Source: Vibrio quintilis
GTDB lineage: Bacteria; Pseudomonadota; Gammaproteobacteria; Enterobacterales; Vibrionaceae
Direction of reading: 5' to 3'
Assembly (NCBI RefSeq): GCF_024529975.1
Contig: NZ_AP024897.1
Coordinates: forward strand, 1,860,001-1,924,000
DNA: 64,000 nucleotides
In this document: piece after piece, positions 1 to 8,915 of the stretch
Position numbering within the stretch: position 1 is the stretch's first letter
How the letters are laid out: every line of letters begins with the position of its first letter
Made by a program: the position numbers and the translations under genes
The notes under the pieces: generated by a model
What the model saw: the letters and a program-made list of their open reading frames with translations, nothing else
Databases searched by the model: none
Told to the model about the DNA's origin: nothing

Positions 1-222
1 TTCAGCTTGTTGGATATTTTTTTGTATTCTGTGAACTGGATTATGAGTTGAATAAAACTTGCGATGTCCACTTCACTAGTTTCGGCTTCTAACTTTGTAT
101 TATCCGGGAAATTATATAATGTAATTATAAGGTTACTAACATAGTTACATATAAAATTAGCAATAAAGCTAATATTTACGGAAGAGTCGGATAATCACAA
201 TCTAACAGATGGAGTTTTAATC

Positions 223-1440
223 ATGGCTGGTGTATTAAGTATGATTTTGGCAGGCGGTGAAGGGTCCAGATTAAGACCTTTAACCGTATCCAGAAGCAAG
301 CCTGCAGTGCCTTTTGGCGGAACATATCGGTTGATAGATTTCGCTTTAAATAATTTCGTTAATGCAGACTTAATGAGGATTTATGTTCTGACTCAGTTTA
401 AATCCCAGTCTTTATACATGCATCTGAAGAAAGGATGGAATATATCCGGGATTACTGATCGGTTTATTGATGTTATTCCGGCCCAGATGCGTGATGGGAA
501 GAGGTGGTATGAAGGAACCGCTGATGCGATCTACCAGAATATCCGGTTTATCGAGTTCGCAAATCCGGATCATGTCTGTATTTTTGGTTCGGATCATATC
601 TACAAGATGGATGTCCGGCAGATGCTGGATTTCCATAAACGTACAGAAGCTCATCTGACGGTTTCAGCGCTTCGCATGCCTTTGAATGAAGCCAGTCAGT
701 TTGGTGTGATTGAAGTTGATGAAAGTGGCAGAATGATAGGTTTTGAAGAAAAACCTGAGAATCCAAGATGTATCCCCGGAGAGCCGGAATGGGCTTTGGT
801 TTCAATGGGAAATTATATATTTGATGCCAATGTATTGTGTGATGAACTGAAAGAAGATGCGCTCAATACCGAATCAAGCCATGATTTCGGGAAAGATATT
901 ATTCCAAAACTATTTCCCAGAGATAATGTTTATGTGTATGATTTTTCGACAAATAAGATAAAAGGTGAGGATGATCATACCTACTGGCGTGATGTTGGTA
1001 CCATTGACTCTTACTGGGCCGCAAATATGGATTTACTGGATGCTGAGCCTCAGTTTTCACTGTACAACCGGAGCTGGGCACTTCATACCTATTATCCGCC
1101 GCTGCCACCGGCAACGTTTATCGATGTTGATGACAGAAAAGTGAAGATTACAGATTCTTTGGTTTCGGGAGGAAGTTATATTCAGGGTGCAACGATATTT
1201 AAATCGATTCTTGGCTTTCGAACCAATATCGCAGCCGGTTCTCATATCAGTGAATCTGTTATTCTTGGTGATGTTAAAATTGGAGCAGGCTGTACGATTA
1301 AACGAGCCATTATTGATAAACACGTAGAAATTGCTCCGGGTACGATTATTGGCGAAGACCTCGAGCTTGACAGAAAGCATTTTCATGTTTCCGATAGTGG
1401 TATTGTTGTTATCGCCAAAGGAACAAAAGTTGGATTCTAG
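223..1440 (+). CDS. glgC: Glucose-1-phosphate adenylyltransferase
   Basis: Makes ADP-glucose from glucose-1-phosphate and ATP, the committed step of bacterial glycogen synthesis in the cytoplasm. The 405-residue protein opens with the nucleotidyltransferase signature GGEGSRLRPLT at residues 11-21. The C-terminal third (about 290-405) is the hydrophobic hexapeptide-type left-handed beta-helix expected for GlgC. The ATG is preceded by a GGAG ribosome site at 211-214. The stop is followed after one base by the glgA start, so the two genes form a tightly coupled operon. The upstream 222 bases are AT-rich and show no gene; the promoter is probably there. Length and motifs match the family closely. 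Confidence 0.97.
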   Translation: MAGVLSMILAGGEGSRLRPLTVSRSKPAVPFGGTYRLIDFALNNFVNADLMRIYVLTQFKSQSLYMHLKKGWNISGITDRFIDVIPAQMRDGKRWYEGTADAIYQNIRFIEFANPDHVCIFGSDHIYKMDVRQMLDFHKRTEAHLTVSALRMPLNEASQFGVIEVDESGRMIGFEEKPENPRCIPGEPEWALVSMGNYIFDANVLCDELKEDALNTESSHDFGKDIIPKLFPRDNVYVYDFSTNKIKGEDDHTYWRDVGTIDSYWAANMDLLDAEPQFSLYNRSWALHTYYPPLPPATFIDVDDRKVKITDSLVSGGSYIQGATIFKSILGFRTNIAAGSHISESVILGDVKIGAGCTIKRAIIDKHVEIAPGTIIGEDLELDRKHFHVSDSGIVVIAKGTKVGF

Positions 1441-1441
1441 G

Positions 1442-2896
1442 ATGGAAAAAATAAACATATGGTTCGCTGTATCGGAGGTACAGGGCATCGTAAAAAGTGG
1501 TGGTCTGGCTGATGTGGCTAAAGCACTGCCAGTGGCTCTTCAGGAGCTTGGGCACCAGGTTAGCATTGTCATGCCCGGGTATCATGCAGTACCAGATAAA
1601 AATAATATGCAGGTTATCTGTGAGACTGCATTAACTCACTGGCCATATACGCCATATAAAGTCCGGCTATCTGCTCATGATGGTATAAATATCTATTATA
1701 TCGATTGTGAGACGTATTTTGACCGTACCGGGCTTTATTCAGAATATAACCGGGCTTATGCAGACAATGGGGAAAGGTTTGGTTTTTTCTCTGCGGCTGT
1801 ACTGGATATTTTACCAAAGCTGGAAATTCATCCGGATATTATTCATACCAATGACTGGCATACAGGACTGGTTCCTTTTCTACTGAAGACCCGATATGCA
1901 AATGATGAATTTTTTCGCTCAGTCAGAAGTGTTTTGACCATCCATAATGCACTGTTTAAGGGGATTTTTTCTTATGATGAACTGGAAGTGATACCCGAAT
2001 TGCATCTAAATGGAATGGAGTTCTTACAATATGGTAAAGGCTATGTCAGTACACTAAGAGCCGGGATTGCTTTTGCAGATAAAATCAATGCTGTCAGTCC
2101 CAGTTATGCCGCAGAGCTATTAACGCCTCTTGGATCTCACGGATTGGTTGATGATTTTGTTCATAAAGCAAAGGATTTGCAAGGGATTATCAACGGTTGC
2201 GATTACGCTGAATGGAATCCTCAGACTGATACGTATATTCCAAGGAATTATTCTTCAGAAGCTGCTTCTTTGTCCGAGGGAAAGAAAACCTGTAAAAGTC
2301 TTTTACAAGAGGAATTGCAGTTACCAGTCAGAGATGTTCCTGTGTTTGGAATGGTCTGTCGGTTAACCCAGCAAAAAGGGTTCCATTATTTATTACCAAT
2401 ACTGGAACAGTTTCTTCTGAATGATGTGCAACTGGTCATCGTCGGAACCGGTGAACCAGAGATTGCCAATCAATTGCACCAGATTGCTTTGTCTTCGTCG
2501 GACAAATTTGTGTTTGTCGATGCATATAGTAATCATTTTGCCCATATGGTTGAAGCGGGCGCGGACTTCTTTTTAATGCCTTCTGAGTTTGAAGCATGTG
2601 GCTTGAACCAGATATATAGTATGGCTTATGGAACATTACCAATCGTCAGAGAGGTTGGGGGGCTGAAGGATACGGTTTTTGATTATCATAAGTTTTCTGA
2701 TAAGGCGACTGGTTTTAGTTTTCTCGAACCCGATCCCAAGGCTCTTCTGGTTTGTATACAAAGAGCACTGCTGTTTTATCTGCAGCAACCTGAAGAGATG
2801 CTAAAAGTTCAGCAAAGGGCAATGCTGCTGGATTTTAGCTGGAAAGATTCTGCTCAAGAGTATGTTCGAATGTACCGGATGGCGCTCATGAAATAA
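1442..2896 (+). CDS. glgA: Glycogen synthase (ADP-glucose dependent)
   Basis: Transfers glucose from ADP-glucose to the growing alpha-1,4-glucan chain (glycosyltransferase family 5). I place the start at the ATG one base after the glgC stop, giving 484 residues. The in-frame upstream extension reads through glgC and is not homologous. The N-terminal loop KSGGLADV (18-25) is the family's ADP-glucose binding KxGGL motif. A GT5 C-terminal region with CGLNQIYSMAYGTLP and VGGLKDTV follows. It is translationally coupled to glgC and followed within 50 bases by an intrinsic terminator shared with the convergent tfoY gene. Confidence 0.96.
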   Translation: MEKINIWFAVSEVQGIVKSGGLADVAKALPVALQELGHQVSIVMPGYHAVPDKNNMQVICETALTHWPYTPYKVRLSAHDGINIYYIDCETYFDRTGLYSEYNRAYADNGERFGFFSAAVLDILPKLEIHPDIIHTNDWHTGLVPFLLKTRYANDEFFRSVRSVLTIHNALFKGIFSYDELEVIPELHLNGMEFLQYGKGYVSTLRAGIAFADKINAVSPSYAAELLTPLGSHGLVDDFVHKAKDLQGIINGCDYAEWNPQTDTYIPRNYSSEAASLSEGKKTCKSLLQEELQLPVRDVPVFGMVCRLTQQKGFHYLLPILEQFLLNDVQLVIVGTGEPEIANQLHQIALSSSDKFVFVDAYSNHFAHMVEAGADFFLMPSEFEACGLNQIYSMAYGTLPIVREVGGLKDTVFDYHKFSDKATGFSFLEPDPKALLVCIQRALLFYLQQPEEMLKVQQRAMLLDFSWKDSAQEYVRMYRMALMK

Positions 2897-2942
2897 TGAA
2901 ACAGAGAGTTGGCTGGAATCGTCTGAATGAAAGATAAATAAA

Positions 2943-2970
2943 AAAAGCACCTGAAAACAGGTGCTTTTAT
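2943..2970. terminator. Bidirectional terminator between glgA and tfoY
   Basis: An 11-bp perfect stem (AAAAGCACCTG / CAGGTGCTTTT) with an AAAA loop. It carries A and T runs on both sides, so it can end transcripts from either of the convergent genes. Confidence 0.85.
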
Positions 2971-2999
2971 CATATATTCGGTCAGTTATATTTAACTAA

Positions 3000-3590
3000 T
3001 CAAAGCAGATTAGCTAATTCCTCACGTCGTGACTTCGGAATAACAGACCAGTGTTTACCTTCTATAGCACCTTCAAGTGCCCACAATAACTCAAGAGATG
3101 GTTGAGTTGTTGGATGGGTTTCCTGAATTGCTTTATAAGCCTGAATCGCTCCTTTCTCATGAAGATCAGCGACAGAATTAATTCCTGCTTTTCTAAGCAT
3201 TCTTTCTGTTGCTAACCGAAGATTAGGGAGATCTTTCAATCGTTGTGGTTTTGTGACCTCTTGTGATTCTTTTTCAAGTTTAGCCGTTTTATAAGCCTGC
3301 GTTGCAATAGTGAGTATCTTTGATTTGTCCTTCCAGTATTCCGCTGGTAATGCGTAATACTTAGTGACAACAGGGAACCCGCGTTTTGCATAGACATAAG
3401 GCTCAAATCCTTGCTCCTTGAATGTCTCTAGTGAATTTGAATCTGCTCGTATGTGTAACTTGTCCTTTACGACAAGTGCAAACATGATATCTTCAACAAA
3501 AATACCAAATCCGCCAAACATTGAGCGAGATTTAACACGTCCCAGCTGCTCAAATAGCTGCATTGAATTTTTAAGGGTTGGTTTATCCAT
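3000..3590 (-). CDS. tfoY: TfoY, TfoX/Sxy-family regulator
   Basis: A 196-residue TfoX/Sxy protein: TfoX_N domain at about 1-95 (contains [11 protein letters not shown]) and TfoX_C at about 115-190 ([17 protein letters not shown], then [12 protein letters not shown]). Family members control competence, motility and type VI secretion in Vibrio. I call it tfoY rather than tfoX because of position (next to purR and glgA, as in V. cholerae) and because a cyclic-di-GMP GEMM-I riboswitch sits in its leader, which is the known arrangement for tfoY. Sequence alone would not separate the two paralogues with certainty. It is convergent with glgA. Expression should respond to c-di-GMP through the leader. 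Confidence 0.88.
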   Translation of the reverse strand: MDKPTLKNSMQLFEQLGRVKSRSMFGGFGIFVEDIMFALVVKDKLHIRADSNSLETFKEQGFEPYVYAKRGFPVVTKYYALPAEYWKDKSKILTIATQAYKTAKLEKESQEVTKPQRLKDLPNLRLATERMLRKAGINSVADLHEKGAIQAYKAIQETHPTTQPSLELLWALEGAIEGKHWSVIPKSRREELANLL

Positions 3591-3715
3591 GCTTTTCGTC
3601 TCGGTGTATTTTTAAATGAATACGCCACCAAAATCAGGTCCGAGAATTTAGCAAAATAATGCAGAAAATATGTTAGTAAGACGTCAGTAAATGACGAACT
3701 ATGAAATGCATTTTT

Positions 3716-3804
3716 GCCATCGGTAACCCCGCTACCTACCACTCTCTGGTTTAGGCCGGAGGCTTTGCGTCCCACCCTTTCAGATGGTTTGCCCTGTGCG
3801 TGAC
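3716..3804 (-). promoter_or_regulatory. Cyclic-di-GMP-I (GEMM-I) riboswitch aptamer
   Basis: Read on the minus strand, this segment carries the GEMM-I core: CACGCACAGGGCAAACC, a GAAA tetraloop hairpin (CCATCTGAAAGGGTGG), the block GGACGCAAAGCCTCCGGCC, then TAAACC, GGTAGGTAGCGGGGTT and ACCGATGG. It closely resembles the V. cholerae Vc2 aptamer, with changes mostly confined to the P3 hairpin, which still pairs (ACCA GAGAG TGGT). The aptamer ends about 125 bases before the tfoY ATG, leaving 3591-3715 as the expression platform. I did not see a clear intrinsic terminator in that platform, so control of translation or of RNA stability remains possible. Confidence 0.95.
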
Positions 3805-3843
3805 ACTTTTTTCTAATGTTTAATTAACAATTGAAAAACGATA

Positions 3844-3863
3844 AATAGGTGTTACCACCTATT
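3844..3863. promoter_or_regulatory. Inverted repeat upstream of the tfoY riboswitch
   Basis: A perfect 8-bp dyad, AATAGGTG / CACCTATT, separated by TTAC. It lies about 40 bases 5' of the riboswitch on the tfoY strand and about 105 bases past the purR stop. It has no T tract. It could be an operator of the tfoY promoter or a structure at the end of the purR transcript. Nothing else is visible in 3805-3969 apart from AT-rich sequence. Confidence 0.3.
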
Positions 3864-3969
3864 CGCAAATGTGATTTTAGTCCAAATTATGCGGTAGATC
3901 AACTAATAGCGTATGAACTAAGCGATTTTTTTAAATTCATGCGTGTTCATATACATAATATAGCGGTCA

Positions 3970-4983
3970 TTATGACCGATTCTTTAATTTTTTGACAGTG
4001 TCACGAGCAACGATTTCGGGATGCATTTCAAATATTCGGCGCTCATGTTCTTTATTTTTGATACGTTCAAGCAAAATTTCGAAAGCATTTTTGCCAACAC
4101 GTCTTTTGGGTTGATGGATTGTCGTTAGTGGGGGAGAGAAATACTCAGAAATCTCAATATTATCATAACCAATCACTGACATATCTTCAGGAATTTTAAT
4201 TCCCCGCTGCTGGAGCCGGCTCATTAATCCTAAAGCCATGGTGTCATTAAAACAGAATATTGCCGTTGGCTTTTCATCCATAGCAATTATTTTGTCTGCA
4301 GCCAGAACGGCTGTGTCACATTCAAAGTTACCTTCTAATATCCAGTCATCATTTGTTGGTAAATTTGCTTCGGACATTGCCCGGCGATAACCCAATATGC
4401 GCTCTTTGCAAATAGCTTTGGATAATTGACCACTTAAACAGGCAATTTTTTCATGGCCGTGATCAATCAGATATTTTGTGGCCAGATAACCGCCTGCTTC
4501 AGAGTTATCAATAATTTTGTCTGCCTGAGAACTCTCAGGCCCCCAATCCATGACCACTTTAGGAATATCCTGATATCCATCAAGCATTTCCAGCAGAACT
4601 TCTGTCAAATCTGAGCAAATAACAAGAATGCCATCGACCCTTTTTTCAGCCAGCATCCGAATGTAATCACGTTGCTTTTCATACAGCCCGCCGGTATTAC
4701 ATAAGATGAGCGTGTATCCCTGGCGATAACAATAACTTTCTACACCATCAATGACTTCAGAGAAAAAAGGATTCGTAGACTGGGTTACCAGCATACCGAT
4801 TGTGCGGGTTGAATTACACTTCAGACTTCGCGCAACCGCACTCGGAGCGTAGTTCAGCGATTTCACCGCATCCAGTACTTTTTCCTGAGTCGCCTCAGCA
4901 ACAAAACGTGTTTTATTAATCACGTGCGAAACAGTTGTGGTTGATACGCCCGCCAAACGGGCAACATCTTTTATTGTAGCCAT
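3970..4983 (-). CDS. purR: HTH-type purine repressor PurR (LacI family)
   Basis: A dimeric repressor of purine biosynthesis genes that binds DNA with hypoxanthine or guanine as corepressor. The protein (337 residues, close to the 341 of E. coli) starts [20 protein letters not shown], a near copy of the PurR helix-turn-helix. The hinge (SAVARSLK) and the periplasmic-binding-like core ([44 protein letters not shown]) also follow E. coli PurR rather than sugar-responsive LacI proteins. It stands alone between elyC and tfoY, as in V. cholerae. A perfect PurR half-site pair lies upstream of purT in this same window. Confidence 0.92.
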   Translation of the reverse strand: MATIKDVARLAGVSTTTVSHVINKTRFVAEATQEKVLDAVKSLNYAPSAVARSLKCNSTRTIGMLVTQSTNPFFSEVIDGVESYCYRQGYTLILCNTGGLYEKQRDYIRMLAEKRVDGILVICSDLTEVLLEMLDGYQDIPKVVMDWGPESSQADKIIDNSEAGGYLATKYLIDHGHEKIACLSGQLSKAICKERILGYRRAMSEANLPTNDDWILEGNFECDTAVLAADKIIAMDEKPTAIFCFNDTMALGLMSRLQQRGIKIPEDMSVIGYDNIEISEYFSPPLTTIHQPKRRVGKNAFEILLERIKNKEHERRIFEMHPEIVARDTVKKLKNRS

Positions 4984-5166
4984 AGATATACACTCTTTCG
5001 CTCTTGCTGAAAGCCAGCAATATAAATCGTTGGTTGAAAATTAAAATAACAGCTTTTGTGAAGCTGAATACTGAAAGCCCGAAATTTTAAAACTCTGTTT
5101 CGGGAATAGCAATCTAAATTCAGGAAATAATATAACAGCCGCACAATCAGAAATGTTCCGTGCGAA

Positions 5167-5970
5167 TTATATTTTATCTTCTGAAGACTTAGATATGCTG
5201 GCTTCCTGACTGGAAACCCACTTCTTTAGCTTTTGCCAGAGTTGCCCTAAGGTTTCATGCCAGTATTTCTCTGTTTGTTCAAGATATAAAGACTTTGGTG
5301 CATATTTTTCCCAGGGCTGAGCAATATCCTTCAAAGATAAGTAATTGGTTGGTGCAGGAATCGGATTTAATCCCGCAGAGCGAAACTCATGTAAAGCCCG
5401 TTCCATATGGCTGGCTGATGTAACCAGCACCATTTTCTGGCTCCCTATAAAGTTGGCAGCCTGTTGGGCTTCTTCCCAGGTATCCCGGGCGTTTTCCAGT
5501 AATATAATGTCAGATTTGGCCACACCGAGTGACAGAGCAACTTTTGCCAGCATACGGGCATGACTTAACCTGGTCTGAGCCGCATATCCTGAAAGAATCA
5601 GTTTTGCCCCCGGATACATCCGCATGACCCGAATCCCTTCAGTCAGCCGCATCAGTGCTGTCCGGCTGATTTGTGATGTCGGCGGTATCTGGGCGTCAAC
5701 AACGTGACCTCCTCCCAGAACCATTACATAATTGACGGTACCTTCAGCAGGAAGAAAAGCTGAATACTGGCGTTCCAGAGGCGCAAGCAGACGGCTTGAA
5801 ACGGGCTGGAAAGATGCCAGAAAAAGGCAAACATAAGAAAAAAGGACGATCAGACAACCCGTTTTTCTTTTGGTTGTAAACATAATCAGCATCAACCCAA
5901 AAAAGCCAATAAGCAGCAACGAGGGAAGAGGCATCAGAAATGCAGAAACGATTTTTTTTAGTGCAAACAT
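5167..5970 (-). CDS. elyC: Envelope biogenesis factor ElyC (YdcF-like, DUF218)
   Basis: A 267-residue inner-membrane protein. The first about 65 residues hold two hydrophobic segments (LLLIGFFGLMLIMF and CLIVLFSYVCLFLA), followed by a DUF218/YdcF domain (YVMVLGGGHV, RLTEGIRVM, KLILSGYA, LVTSASHMERAL). ElyC of E. coli supports peptidoglycan assembly and lipid-carrier recycling at low temperature. Gene order elyC-cmoM-mukFEB is conserved with E. coli ycbC-smtA-mukFEB. Here elyC is divergent from cmoM, and the 114-base gap between them must hold both promoters. Confidence 0.9.
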   Translation of the reverse strand: MFALKKIVSAFLMPLPSLLLIGFFGLMLIMFTTKRKTGCLIVLFSYVCLFLASFQPVSSRLLAPLERQYSAFLPAEGTVNYVMVLGGGHVVDAQIPPTSQISRTALMRLTEGIRVMRMYPGAKLILSGYAAQTRLSHARMLAKVALSLGVAKSDIILLENARDTWEEAQQAANFIGSQKMVLVTSASHMERALHEFRSAGLNPIPAPTNYLSLKDIAQPWEKYAPKSLYLEQTEKYWHETLGQLWQKLKKWVSSQEASISKSSEDKI

Positions 5971-6084
5971 ATAAAAATAGTCCGAAAAATCAGCAATTGA
6001 GAATAAAAACGATTAATCCCTCTTTATTCCTGCCATTCCTGTGACAGAATAGCAGCACGATTGATTATAATAACTCATGCTATT

Positions 6085-6873
6085 GTGACTGAAGACCGCA
6101 ATTTCGACGATATTGCCCACAAATTCGCAAAAAATATATACGGTTCTGACAAAGGTCTGATCCGCCAAACGATTGTTTGGGAAGATATTATGCAAATTTT
6201 GGGAAAATTTCCATCATCTCATGCACCATTAAACATATTAGATGCCGGCGGAGGGCTGGCGCAGATGTCCCAGAAGTTAGCTGAATCCGGACATCATGTT
6301 ACATTATGTGATTTATCAATTGAGATGCTGCAGCTGGCTCAGGCAGAGATCGAGCGCAAAGGATTGCAGACACAATATAATTTTGTTCATTCACCAGTGC
6401 AGGAAATTGATAAACATATTAAAAGTCAGGTCGATTTTCTTATGTTTCATGCAGTGATGGAGTGGTTGGCAGAACCAGAAGACGCTCTGAAGCATCTGCT
6501 CAGGCAGGTCAGGCCCGGTGGCGTTGCTTCTGTGATGTTCTACAATCACCATGGTTTGGTGTTTAAAAATGTCATATGCGGGAATATTCCTCATGTTCTG
6601 GAAGGCATGCCTTTCCGGAAGCGTTTTAAGCTGCAACCGCAAAAGGGCCTGCTACCAGAAGATGTTTATCAGTGGATTGAAACATCAGGTTTTGAAATTG
6701 AAGGCAAATCCGGTATTCGTTGTTTTCACGATTACATAGGGAATCGAAAGAATATGGGAGAGTATACTTATGATGATGTGTTGGCACTTGAGCAACAGCT
6801 ATGCCGTCAGGAGCCTTACTTATCGATGGGAAGATACATTCATGTCTGGGCCAGAAAAGTGAGTAAGGAATAA
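6085..6873 (+). CDS. cmoM: tRNA 5-carboxymethoxyuridine methyltransferase CmoM
   Basis: SAM-dependent methyltransferase (formerly SmtA) that converts cmo5U34 to its methyl ester mcmo5U in tRNA wobble positions. The protein has the motif I sequence [10 protein letters not shown] and conserved stretches shared with E. coli CmoM ([16 protein letters not shown] at the N-terminus, [46 protein letters not shown]). I choose the GTG at 6085 (protein begins [11 protein letters not shown], 262 residues) over the TTG eight codons upstream because it matches the family N-terminus. The gene leads into mukF with a 7-base gap. CmoA and CmoB, which make its substrate, are encoded at 20.8-22.8 kb. Confidence 0.92.
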   Translation: MTEDRNFDDIAHKFAKNIYGSDKGLIRQTIVWEDIMQILGKFPSSHAPLNILDAGGGLAQMSQKLAESGHHVTLCDLSIEMLQLAQAEIERKGLQTQYNFVHSPVQEIDKHIKSQVDFLMFHAVMEWLAEPEDALKHLLRQVRPGGVASVMFYNHHGLVFKNVICGNIPHVLEGMPFRKRFKLQPQKGLLPEDVYQWIETSGFEIEGKSGIRCFHDYIGNRKNMGEYTYDDVLALEQQLCRQEPYLSMGRYIHVWARKVSKE

Positions 6874-6880
6874 CATATTT

Positions 6881-8224
6881 ATGATGGAAGAGTTGATTCC
6901 GGACAGGAGTGAACAGTCGATAGACGAGCTGGTTAACTGGGTGAGACAGCATGATTTTTCACTCAGTCTGAGTTCAGAAAAACTTGCATTTTTAATCTCT
7001 CTTGCCGTGTTGAGCCATAAACGGTTTGATGATGAGCTGGGTGAAGGCGAGTTACATGATGCTTTTGCCATTGTTACCCGGCTGTTTGAAGACACCGGAG
7101 ATGCATCAGCATTTCGCGCCAATAATGCGATTAACGACCTGGTGCAACAGCGGCTGATTCAGCGTTTTACCAGTGAAATTACGGATGGTGCAAGTATTTA
7201 CCGCCTGTCACCGTTAGCGATTGGGATTACTGATTACTATGTCCGGCACCGTGAATTTTCCAAACTGAAGTTGTCCATTCAGCTTTCTATTGTTGCTGAT
7301 GAAATGCAAAAGGCAAAAGAGGCTGCTGAAAAAGGAGGCACACCGGGATACTGGCAAAAGCATGTGTATGGTGTGCTGAAATATTCCGTGGGTGAAATAT
7401 TTGATCAGATCGATTTAAACCAGCGGGTGATGGATGAGCAGCAGCAGGAAGTGAAAGAGCAGATTGCCCAGTTGCTGAATAAAGACTGGCGGGATGCAAT
7501 TCAGAACTGTGAATCATTATTGTCTGAAACTTCCTCTACACTAAAAGAATTGCAGGATACGTTACAGGCTGCCGGTGATGAGCTTCAGACCCAAATATTA
7601 GATATTCAGGAATGTATTTACGGGCATGTTGAACTGGGGTTTGTGGAAGAAATTTTGTTTCAGCTGCAAATGAAGCTCGATCGGATCATCAGTTGGGGAC
7701 AGCAGGCGATTGATCTCTGGATTGGTTATGACCGGCATGTGCATAAATTTATCCGGACAGCGATTGATATGGATCAGTACCGGGCGTTCAGCCAAAGACT
7801 TCGTCAGTCTGTGAATGATTATTTTGAACTGCCGTGGTATCTGACGTTTGCAGATGCTGAGCGTTTTACTGATCTGCGCGATGAGGCACTTGTTCTCAGA
7901 AATGATGAAGTCACCGGTCATGTGCCTGAAGAAGTGGAGTATGAAGAGTATCAGCAAGTGACAGATGAGCTGTCAGAACGGATTGGCCACATGTTAACGG
8001 TCCATAAAGAAAAAGGAGAACCGATTGATTTGACCCTGGTACTGAAAGATTATCTGGTATCTCACCCCAGAGCTCATCATTTTGATTTAGCACGTATTGT
8101 TGTCGATCAAGCCATTCGTCTTGGTTACTCAGGTGCGGATTATCAGGCAATTCAGCCCAAGTGGCAGGCAATTAACGAATTTGGTGCAAAGGTACAAGCG
8201 AATGTCATCGACCAATATGAATGA
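6881..8224 (+). CDS. mukF: Chromosome partition protein MukF (kleisin)
   Basis: The kleisin subunit of the MukBEF condensin, bridging MukB heads and binding MukE. The 447-residue protein has the N-terminal winged-helix dimerisation region ([30 protein letters not shown]) and a helical middle, and ends in the C-terminal winged helix that contacts the MukB cap. The start is either the first or the second of two adjacent ATGs. It is the first gene of mukFEB, overlaps mukE by 23 bases, and probably shares a promoter with cmoM. Confidence 0.97.
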   Translation: MMEELIPDRSEQSIDELVNWVRQHDFSLSLSSEKLAFLISLAVLSHKRFDDELGEGELHDAFAIVTRLFEDTGDASAFRANNAINDLVQQRLIQRFTSEITDGASIYRLSPLAIGITDYYVRHREFSKLKLSIQLSIVADEMQKAKEAAEKGGTPGYWQKHVYGVLKYSVGEIFDQIDLNQRVMDEQQQEVKEQIAQLLNKDWRDAIQNCESLLSETSSTLKELQDTLQAAGDELQTQILDIQECIYGHVELGFVEEILFQLQMKLDRIISWGQQAIDLWIGYDRHVHKFIRTAIDMDQYRAFSQRLRQSVNDYFELPWYLTFADAERFTDLRDEALVLRNDEVTGHVPEEVEYEEYQQVTDELSERIGHMLTVHKEKGEPIDLTLVLKDYLVSHPRAHHFDLARIVVDQAIRLGYSGADYQAIQPKWQAINEFGAKVQANVIDQYE

Positions 8225-8915
8225 ATACATGCCAGAAAAGCTGGTGAAAGCAATCTCGAATCCTCTTTTCCCCGCACTGGATAGTTTATTGCGTGCCGGG
8301 CGGCACATCTCCGGTGAAGATTTGGATAATCATGCGTTTCTTTCTGATTTTGAACCGGAACTGGCAATGTTTTATCAGCGGTATAACACCGAGCTGCTCC
8401 GGGCGCCGGAGGGGTTCTTCTATCTGAGACCCCGTTCTACGTCTCTGATCAACAGAAGTGTTTTATCTGAGCTGGACATGCTGGTTGGCAAAGTCTTGTG
8501 TTTTTTATACCTGAGCCCTGAACGTCTGGCGCATGAAGGTATTTTTACCAATCAGGAACTGTATGACGAGCTGTTATCCCTTGCCGATGAGAAAAAACTG
8601 ATGCGACTGGTGACACACCGGGCCAGTGGTTCAGATCTGGATCGGGAAAAGCTGTTTGAAAAAGTCAGAACTTCGCTGCGCAGACTGCGCAGAATGGGCA
8701 TGATTGTAATGATCGGTGATGACGGAAAGTTTGTGATTACCGAAGCAGTTTTCCGTTTTGGTGCGGATGTGCGCCTGGGTGATGATATGCGGGAAGCGCA
8801 ATTGCGATTGATCCGGGACGGTGAAGCGGTTACATCAGAGTCCGCTTCCGGCGAACAGCAAACAACAGAACAGCAGACAGCAGCAGAATTAACAGAATTT
8901 GAAGGTGAAGCATGA
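8202..8915 (+). CDS. mukE: Chromosome partition protein MukE
   Basis: The Kite subunit of MukBEF that binds MukF and modulates MukB DNA binding. I start at the ATG inside the end of mukF, giving 237 residues beginning [18 protein letters not shown]. This matches E. coli MukE, which also begins MSSTN. Highly conserved blocks are [33 protein letters not shown] and [13 protein letters not shown]. The C-terminus is rich in Glu, Gln and Thr and looks disordered. The stop overlaps the mukB start by four bases (ATGA), indicating translational coupling. Confidence 0.97.
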   Translation: MSSTNMNEYMPEKLVKAISNPLFPALDSLLRAGRHISGEDLDNHAFLSDFEPELAMFYQRYNTELLRAPEGFFYLRPRSTSLINRSVLSELDMLVGKVLCFLYLSPERLAHEGIFTNQELYDELLSLADEKKLMRLVTHRASGSDLDREKLFEKVRTSLRRLRRMGMIVMIGDDGKFVITEAVFRFGADVRLGDDMREAQLRLIRDGEAVTSESASGEQQTTEQQTAAELTEFEGEA

